This document shows positions 6,990-10,471 of a stretch of 10,471 nucleotides of DNA, piece after piece. Source of the DNA: Bacillota bacterium (GTDB lineage: Bacteria > Bacillota > Clostridia > Lachnospirales > Lachnospiraceae); NCBI GenBank assembly GCA_023424995.1, contig JAFADH010000292.1:1-10471 (forward strand), written 5' to 3'. The translations under genes and the position numbers were made by a program. Position 1 is the first letter of the stretch. Every line of letters begins with the position of its first letter. Below the pieces are notes generated by a model, which worked only from the letters and a program-made list of their open reading frames with translations, had not been told where the DNA came from and did no database searches.

Positions 6990-7008
6990 CTATACTCCGG
7001 CAGTATAG
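6990..7008 (+). repeat. Hairpin in the gap after the DinB-like gene
   Basis: CTATACT (6990-6996) pairs perfectly with AGTATAG (7002-7008) around a CCGGC loop, 32 bp after the DinB-like stop. The downstream bases are G-rich (GGGGGAAAG) rather than T-rich, so it is not a standard terminator. A further AGGG..AAA / TTTCCCT pairing with 7035-7043 is possible. It could stabilise the 3' end of the mRNA. Confidence 0.35.
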
Positions 7009-7069
7009 GGGGAAAGAAGCGGAACGGACTGAGTTGTTTCCCTAAAATAACATAAGAGAGGTTAATGCT

Positions 7070-7216
7070 TTGATATCATCTGTCCAGGCAGCTGCAGAAG
7101 CCATATTCATGGAGAAACAAGATACCTGGAGGAGAAGTGATACATTGTTTAACAGGGAATTTATGAAAATACAGCAGGATAGCTTACGGACAGTTTATAT
7201 AAACTGCAGGGGGTAG
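7070..7216 (+). CDS. Possible 48-residue small protein (TTG start)
   Basis: An open frame from TTG 7070 to TAG 7214-7216 encodes 48 residues with AAGAGAGG (7054-7061) 8 nt upstream. It begins (M)ISSVQAAAEAIF and ends TVYINCRG, with no recognisable domain, signal peptide or membrane segment. It fills much of the 367-bp gap between the DinB-like gene and the TetR gene. A perfect 16-bp palindrome lies near its 3' end, which suggests the stretch may instead be regulatory. A later start at ATG 7109 would leave only 35 residues and has no ribosome binding site. It could be a remnant or a chance ORF; I do not recognise it. Confidence 0.22.
   Translation: MISSVQAAAEAIFMEKQDTWRRSDTLFNREFMKIQQDSLRTVYINCRG
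7191..7206. promoter_or_regulatory. Perfect 16-bp palindrome upstream of the TetR promoter
   Basis: CAGTTTATATAAACTG equals its own reverse complement over all 16 positions. It is 39 bp upstream of the -35 of the tetR-family gene. As DNA it looks like an operator for a dimeric regulator. As RNA it could fold only into a short hairpin without a T-tract. It differs from the GTTAGTT operator motif further downstream, so a second regulator would be implied. Confidence 0.42.
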
Positions 7217-7245
7217 TGAAAAACGGTATTTATTTCTAATTATAC

Positions 7246-7274
7246 TTGACATATTAAAAAATAAATATTAAAAT
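7246..7274 (+). promoter_or_regulatory. Strong sigma-A promoter of the TetR-family gene
   Basis: TTGACA (7246-7251), a 17-nt spacer and TAAAAT (7269-7274) form a near-consensus promoter; the start would be near 7281. The expected start falls within the operator-like palindrome that follows, as expected for an autorepressed tetR-type gene. Confidence 0.8.
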
Positions 7275-7276
7275 AT

Positions 7277-7292
7277 AACCAACCAGTTAGTT
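7277..7292. promoter_or_regulatory. TetR-type operator, copy 1
   Basis: AACCAACCAGTTAGTT is an imperfect palindrome in which AAC-N-AAC is mirrored by GTT-N-GTT (12 of 16 positions symmetric). It begins 2 bp after the -10 and covers the predicted transcription start of the regulator gene. The right half GTTAGTTTTTA, together with an AAC at the same distance, recurs at 8137-8156. Binding by the adjacent TetR protein is inferred from position and repetition. Confidence 0.62.
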
Positions 7293-7325
7293 TTTAAATA
7301 TTTAAATGTAAAGGAAGATATATCT

Positions 7326-8078
7326 ATGCAAAACAAATCACCGGAATCTTTTCATAAAAACCAGGTTCGCAGAGAACATATTATAGAAGCGGCGTTATCG
7401 TTATTTTCAGAAAAGGGATTTGAAAATACCCGTGTTGACGAGATCGCGGAAAAAGCGGAGGTAAATAAGGCTCTGATCTATTATCATTTCGAGAGCAAGG
7501 AGGCATTGTTGAACCATCTGCTGGAAGGATTTTTTGCGGGTATCAAAATGAAGGCCATGAATTTTATAAATAATAGTATCGTCAAGGCCATCCAGTCAGG
7601 AGAGCTGGATATTCTTCCCGACCGAATACGGTTTACCGATGATGCGGCTGCCGCCGGATTTATGGATAATATGCAGCTTTATTATGAAGAATTATTGGAT
7701 TACTTTCTGGATAACAGGGATACCGTGCGTCTCATGCTTGCGGAATCCCTGAAGCGCGACAGAAAACAAATGGATCTGTTTCATTTTATCGAGTTTATGG
7801 AGCAGAAGGAGAGCAATCCGATCTATCAAACCATCCGGGATGCGGACGATGATTTCACTTATACCAACGATATGATGATATCCAAATTCTTTTACGGCGT
7901 ATTGCCGATGCTGAACATGGCGGCATATTTCGATGATTATATAAAGGCCTGTTCTATGAGCGAAAAAGAGCTGCGTTCTGATTTTTTTCGTGTCTGCATG
8001 AGCATCAGACCCTTTCCGATCCAGGGCAGAGATTTAATAATATCCATAGACGGATCGGCTTCCATATCAGATAAATAG
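7326..8078 (+). CDS. TetR/AcrR-family transcriptional regulator
   Basis: This 250-residue protein has the classic TetR N-terminal DNA-binding domain: RREHIIEAALSLFSEKGFEN (residues 15-34) forms helix 1, and TRVDEIAEKAEVNKALIYYH (35-54) holds the helix-turn-helix with the typical Y-Y-H-F ending. The remaining ~190 residues, the ligand-binding and dimerisation part, are not conserved enough to predict a ligand. At 250 residues it is longer than the usual 190-210. ATG 7326 follows AAAGGA (7310-7315) by 10 nt. An operator-like palindrome on its own promoter and a second copy 58 bp after its stop codon indicate autorepression and control of the downstream gene for the GT4-PlsC fusion. That gene and the DegV gene after it suggest a ligand tied to lipids or membrane stress, but this is inference. 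Confidence 0.93.
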   Translation: MQNKSPESFHKNQVRREHIIEAALSLFSEKGFENTRVDEIAEKAEVNKALIYYHFESKEALLNHLLEGFFAGIKMKAMNFINNSIVKAIQSGELDILPDRIRFTDDAAAAGFMDNMQLYYEELLDYFLDNRDTVRLMLAESLKRDRKQMDLFHFIEFMEQKESNPIYQTIRDADDDFTYTNDMMISKFFYGVLPMLNMAAYFDDYIKACSMSEKELRSDFFRVCMSIRPFPIQGRDLIISIDGSASISDK

Positions 8079-8130
8079 ATAATAGCCCCTATTGTTTAAT
8101 ATGCAGCATGTGGGGCGAAAAATCGGATAA

Positions 8131-8152
8131 TAAAATAACTGTACGGTTAGTT
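8131..8152 (+). promoter_or_regulatory. Operator copy 2 with -10-like element before the GT4-PlsC gene
   Basis: TAAAAT (8131-8136) is followed by AACTGTACGGTTAGTT (8137-8152). This repeats the layout at the regulator's promoter (TAAAAT, then AAC...GTTAGTTTTTA). The right half GTTAGTTTTTA is identical in both copies; the left half is degenerate here (AACTGTAC against AACCAAC). GATAAT (8126-8131) is an alternative -10. No convincing -35 is present, so the promoter would be weak or need help. Confidence 0.5.
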
Positions 8153-8411
8153 TTTATTTCAAGGAGGTGACAGCAGCATCATATATCGGTCGGTACCTGC
8201 AGTCTCAATCATACCGGTTGCCGGTCCGCGCAATATGCCGGTCATAACAGCTTGGGTCTAAGACGCAGAATCCCATCGGCAGAGAAGCGCCAAAATAGGC
8301 GGAGTGCGCAGAGCATCTGTGATGGGAATGAGAAGAAACGGAACAGAAGGGTATGAGCTGTACCGGGCAAAAGCCGTTAACCGTGCCCGGACGGAGTAAA
8401 GGGGGAACATA
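8153..8411 (+). other. Structured leader region of the GT4-PlsC gene, with two short in-frame ORFs
   Basis: These 259 bp hold no recognisable gene. A perfect anti-16S match AAGGAGGTGA (8161-8170) is not followed by any ATG: ATC occupies the expected start position (8178), and a GTG overlaps the site itself (8167). From 8178 the reading frame is open to TAA 8259, again from 8262 to TAA 8397, and is the same frame as the downstream gene. The last part could be read from ATG 8322 as 25 residues ending at the ribosome binding site. Two hairpins are possible: TCCCATC..CAGA (8271-8283) with TCTG..GATGGGA (8316-8327), enclosing CGCC/GGCG (8288-8301); and CCGGGCA (8363-8369) with TGCCCGG (8384-8390). 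An 8-bp direct repeat TGCCGGTC occurs at 8219 and 8236. I match it to no known riboswitch class. Confidence 0.4.
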
Positions 8412-10223
8412 TTGATAATTACGCTGGTCATTGATACCTTCCACATCAATAATAACGGCACCACCATCTCTGCCATACGCTTTGCCAAAGGGCTGACCAG
8501 GCGCGGGCATACCGTACGCGTAGTCACATGCGGCGATCCGGACAAAAGCGGTGTTGAACCGGACAGCGGCCTTGTGATGTTTTATGTGCCTGAGCTTATT
8601 CTTCCGATTGCAAGCCGGCTGGCACATCTGCAGAATACCCTGTTTGCCAGACCGGTGGGCAAAACACTGGAAAGAGCGATTGCAGGCTCCGATGTCATAC
8701 ATATATACCAGCCGTGGCCGCTGGGCAGTGCGGCACAGAGAATTGCACGGCGGTTAGGTGTTCCCGCTATTGCGGCTTTTCATATGCAGCCTGAAAACAT
8801 TACGTACAACATCGGGCTGGGATGGTTTAAGCCTGCCGCGCATTTTGTGTATTTTCTGCTGTACCTTGTTTTTTACCGCCGGTTTGAACACATCCATTGT
8901 CCGTCAAAATTCATCGCGGCGCAGCTTCGCAGTCATGGTTACCGTGCAAGGCTCCATGTTATATCCAACGGAGTAGATTCCGCATTCTGTCCCGGACGCT
9001 CCCGGGAACGTAAATCGGAAGAACCGTTTAAGGTACTGATGGTGGGAAGGCTTTCCGCCGAAAAACGGCAGGATGTCCTGATTCGCGCCGTATCTAAATC
9101 ACGCAATGTACATAATATCCAGCTTTATTTTGCCGGCCGCGGTCCGCGGGAACGGCATCTGCGAAGGTTAGGGGCAAAGCTTCCGCACATGCCCATATTC
9201 GGGTATTACAGTCAGCATGAATTGATTGAACTGATGCGAAGCTGCGATTTGTATGTTCATGCTTCAGATGTAGAGATCGAAGGAATATCGTGCATTGAAG
9301 CTTTTTCCTGCGGCCTTGTACCGGTTATTTCCGATAGCCGGCAGAGTGCGACCGCACAGTTTGCATTGGGAAAGGAACATTTATTTCGTGCCGGAAGCCC
9401 GTCTTCTTTGGCTGAAAAGCTTGACACATGGGTTAATGATCCGGATAAATTAAGGGAAGCAGGGAAGATGTATTCCCGGTATGCAAAGACCTATGCACTG
9501 GAGCGAAGCATACAGAAGATCGAAAAGGTATATAAATCAGCTGCTGTGGCAAATGGCAAAAATTCTTACGCTTTAAGACGCTTATACCGGTTATTTTCAA
9601 GCTTGTTTTATTACATCATTGCAATTCCGGTTCTCTTTATCTGGACCCGGGTCATTCTGGGAGTAAGAGTCATGGGTGAAAACCGCCTGCATAGCCTCAA
9701 GGGAGCACTTACGGTATGCAACCATGTACATATGCTTGACTGCGCTTTGGTGGCACTGGCGCTTTTTCCCCGTAAGCTCATTTTCCCTACGCTGCCAGGG
9801 AATGTACGGTCACTCTGGCCGGGAAGCATTGTGCGGCTGCTGGGCGGCGTTGCCGTGCCGGGCAGTATGTCGGAGCTGGCGCAGTTCTTTGAAGAAATGG
9901 AATTTCTTCTGATGAAAGGCCGAATTGTACATTTTTTCCCTGAGGGGAATTTAAGCCCGTATGATACCAGCCTCCGCCGCTTTAAAAAAGGCGCGTTCCA
10001 TCTTGCCGCTCAGGCGCGGGTCCCCGTTATTCCCATATCGATTGCCTTTAAACCACCGAATTGCATTCAGAAGCTGTATCGGAGAAAACCGACCATGGTC
10101 GTCCATGTTGGCGACCCTATTCTTCCCGCTGCGGCAGATCCGCAGACGGATCTGCGCATCCGCATGGAGCAGGCGCAAAGGCAGATGCACAGCGTGATAT
10201 CTAAAGCAGTATTAGGAGAATAA
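8412..10223 (+). CDS. Fusion of GT4 glycosyltransferase and PlsC-type acyltransferase
   Basis: This 603-residue, two-domain protein starts at TTG 8412, 6 nt after AAAGGGGG (8398-8405); an in-frame stop at 8397 excludes a longer form. Residues 1 to about 375 are a GT-B fold family 4 glycosyltransferase: LVIDTFHINNNGTTISA (5-21) is the N-terminal acceptor loop, NGVD is at 187-190, VGRLSAEKRQD (211-221) opens the nucleotide-sugar domain, and E288/E296 form the EX7E motif. Residues about 395-415 look like a membrane anchor. Residues about 430-575 form a PlsC/LPLAT acyltransferase with the catalytic HX4D (H438, D443 in NHVHMLD) and FPEG (509-512) for phosphate binding. Diacylglycerol glucosyltransferases are GT4 enzymes, and PlsC makes phosphatidic acid from lysophosphatidic acid. 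The fusion could therefore couple acylation and glycosylation of a membrane lipid at the inner face of the membrane. Substrates are not proven. A DegV gene follows 26 bp later. Confidence 0.9.
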   Translation: MIITLVIDTFHINNNGTTISAIRFAKGLTRRGHTVRVVTCGDPDKSGVEPDSGLVMFYVPELILPIASRLAHLQNTLFARPVGKTLERAIAGSDVIHIYQPWPLGSAAQRIARRLGVPAIAAFHMQPENITYNIGLGWFKPAAHFVYFLLYLVFYRRFEHIHCPSKFIAAQLRSHGYRARLHVISNGVDSAFCPGRSRERKSEEPFKVLMVGRLSAEKRQDVLIRAVSKSRNVHNIQLYFAGRGPRERHLRRLGAKLPHMPIFGYYSQHELIELMRSCDLYVHASDVEIEGISCIEAFSCGLVPVISDSRQSATAQFALGKEHLFRAGSPSSLAEKLDTWVNDPDKLREAGKMYSRYAKTYALERSIQKIEKVYKSAAVANGKNSYALRRLYRLFSSLFYYIIAIPVLFIWTRVILGVRVMGENRLHSLKGALTVCNHVHMLDCALVALALFPRKLIFPTLPGNVRSLWPGSIVRLLGGVAVPGSMSELAQFFEEMEFLLMKGRIVHFFPEGNLSPYDTSLRRFKKGAFHLAAQARVPVIPISIAFKPPNCIQKLYRRKPTMVVHVGDPILPAAADPQTDLRIRMEQAQRQMHSVISKAVLGE

Positions 10224-10249
10224 GCCGTTTAAAAAATGGAGGAAAATAT

Positions 10250-10471
10250 ATGCATGAGTATGTCATCATCACGGATTCCACCTGTGATCTCCCGAATTCT
10301 CTTGTAGAAGAATCCGGAATTGTAGTGATACCCTTGGGATTTACCATAGATGACCGTTCTTATCTGGATTATCCCGATGAACGGGAAATGAGCATAAAAG
10401 AATTCTACCGCCTGCTGAGGGAAGGAAAGACATCAACGACCAGCCAGATACCGCCGGACAGGTTCATAGAT
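10250..10471 (+). CDS. DegV-family protein (fatty-acid-binding type), 3' end beyond the window
   Basis: The first 74 residues of a DegV/FakB-like protein are present. IITDSTCDLPNSLVEESGI (6-24) is the signature N-terminal strand and loop of the family, and VVIPLGFTIDD (25-35) is the next strand. TSTTSQIPPDRF (61-72) is the conserved serine/threonine-rich loop that contacts the fatty-acid carboxylate in known structures. Family members carry one fatty acid and, as FakB, present it to the kinase FakA for phospholipid synthesis. ATG 10250 has GGAGGA (10238-10243) 6 nt upstream. The gap from the GT4-PlsC stop is only 26 bp without a terminator, so the two are probably one operon. Whether it is a true FakB or another DegV protein cannot be told from this fragment, which normally extends to about 280 residues. 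Confidence 0.9.
   Translation, partial: MHEYVIITDSTCDLPNSLVEESGIVVIPLGFTIDDRSYLDYPDEREMSIKEFYRLLREGKTSTTSQIPPDRFID

Noticed and set aside
8085..8116. GCCCC/GGGGC pairing after the TetR gene as a terminator
   Set aside because: The stem is only 5 bp with a 22-nt loop, and the following sequence is GAAAAATC rather than a T-tract.
8205..8702. 165-codon minus-strand ORF over the GT4 N-terminus and its leader
   Set aside because: It is antisense to a clear GT4 domain, lacks a ribosome binding site, and its translation (rich in Cys, His and Tyr) has no recognisable domain.

Overview
The window reads as chromosomal DNA of a low-to-moderate G+C Firmicute, most likely a Clostridia member of the Lachnospiraceae type. 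Reasons: strong AGGAGG-like ribosome binding sites before nearly every gene, sigma-A type promoters, hairpin-plus-T-tract terminators, a Firmicute-style TopB with C-terminal zinc ribbons, a Tet(M)-like GTPase and a DegV protein. The family assignment is inference. All recognised genes lie on the + strand.

Left part (1-1750): three small genes, for an FMN nitroreductase (78-641), a PhnB-like VOC protein (734-1138) and a DUF1801/YdhG-like protein (1372-1749). A strong hairpin terminator (1176-1218) separates the first two from the third. Middle part (1866-6958): topB encodes DNA topoisomerase III. It is followed by a near-consensus promoter, a 23-codon leader ORF, a 13-bp inverted repeat that begins in the leader stop codon, and an intrinsic terminator. 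Next comes a divergent ribosomal-protection-type GTPase related to Tet(M)/Tet(W)/Tet(O), then a DinB-fold protein. The leader layout resembles the translation-dependent attenuators of antibiotic-resistance genes.

Right part (7070-10471): a TetR regulator with its own strong promoter and an operator-like palindrome over the start site. A second copy of the operator motif lies 60 bp downstream of the regulator. After a structured leader of about 260 nt comes a bifunctional protein, a GT4 glycosyltransferase fused to a PlsC-type acyltransferase. A DegV-family (fatty-acid-binding) gene follows 26 bp later and runs off the window. I read this as a TetR-controlled membrane-lipid or glycolipid module.

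The two points most worth following are the attenuator-like leader before a Tet(M) relative whose ribosome-contact loop is altered, and the TetR / GT4-PlsC / DegV lipid module with repeated operators. No CRISPR array, rRNA, tRNA, insertion sequence or replication origin was seen.
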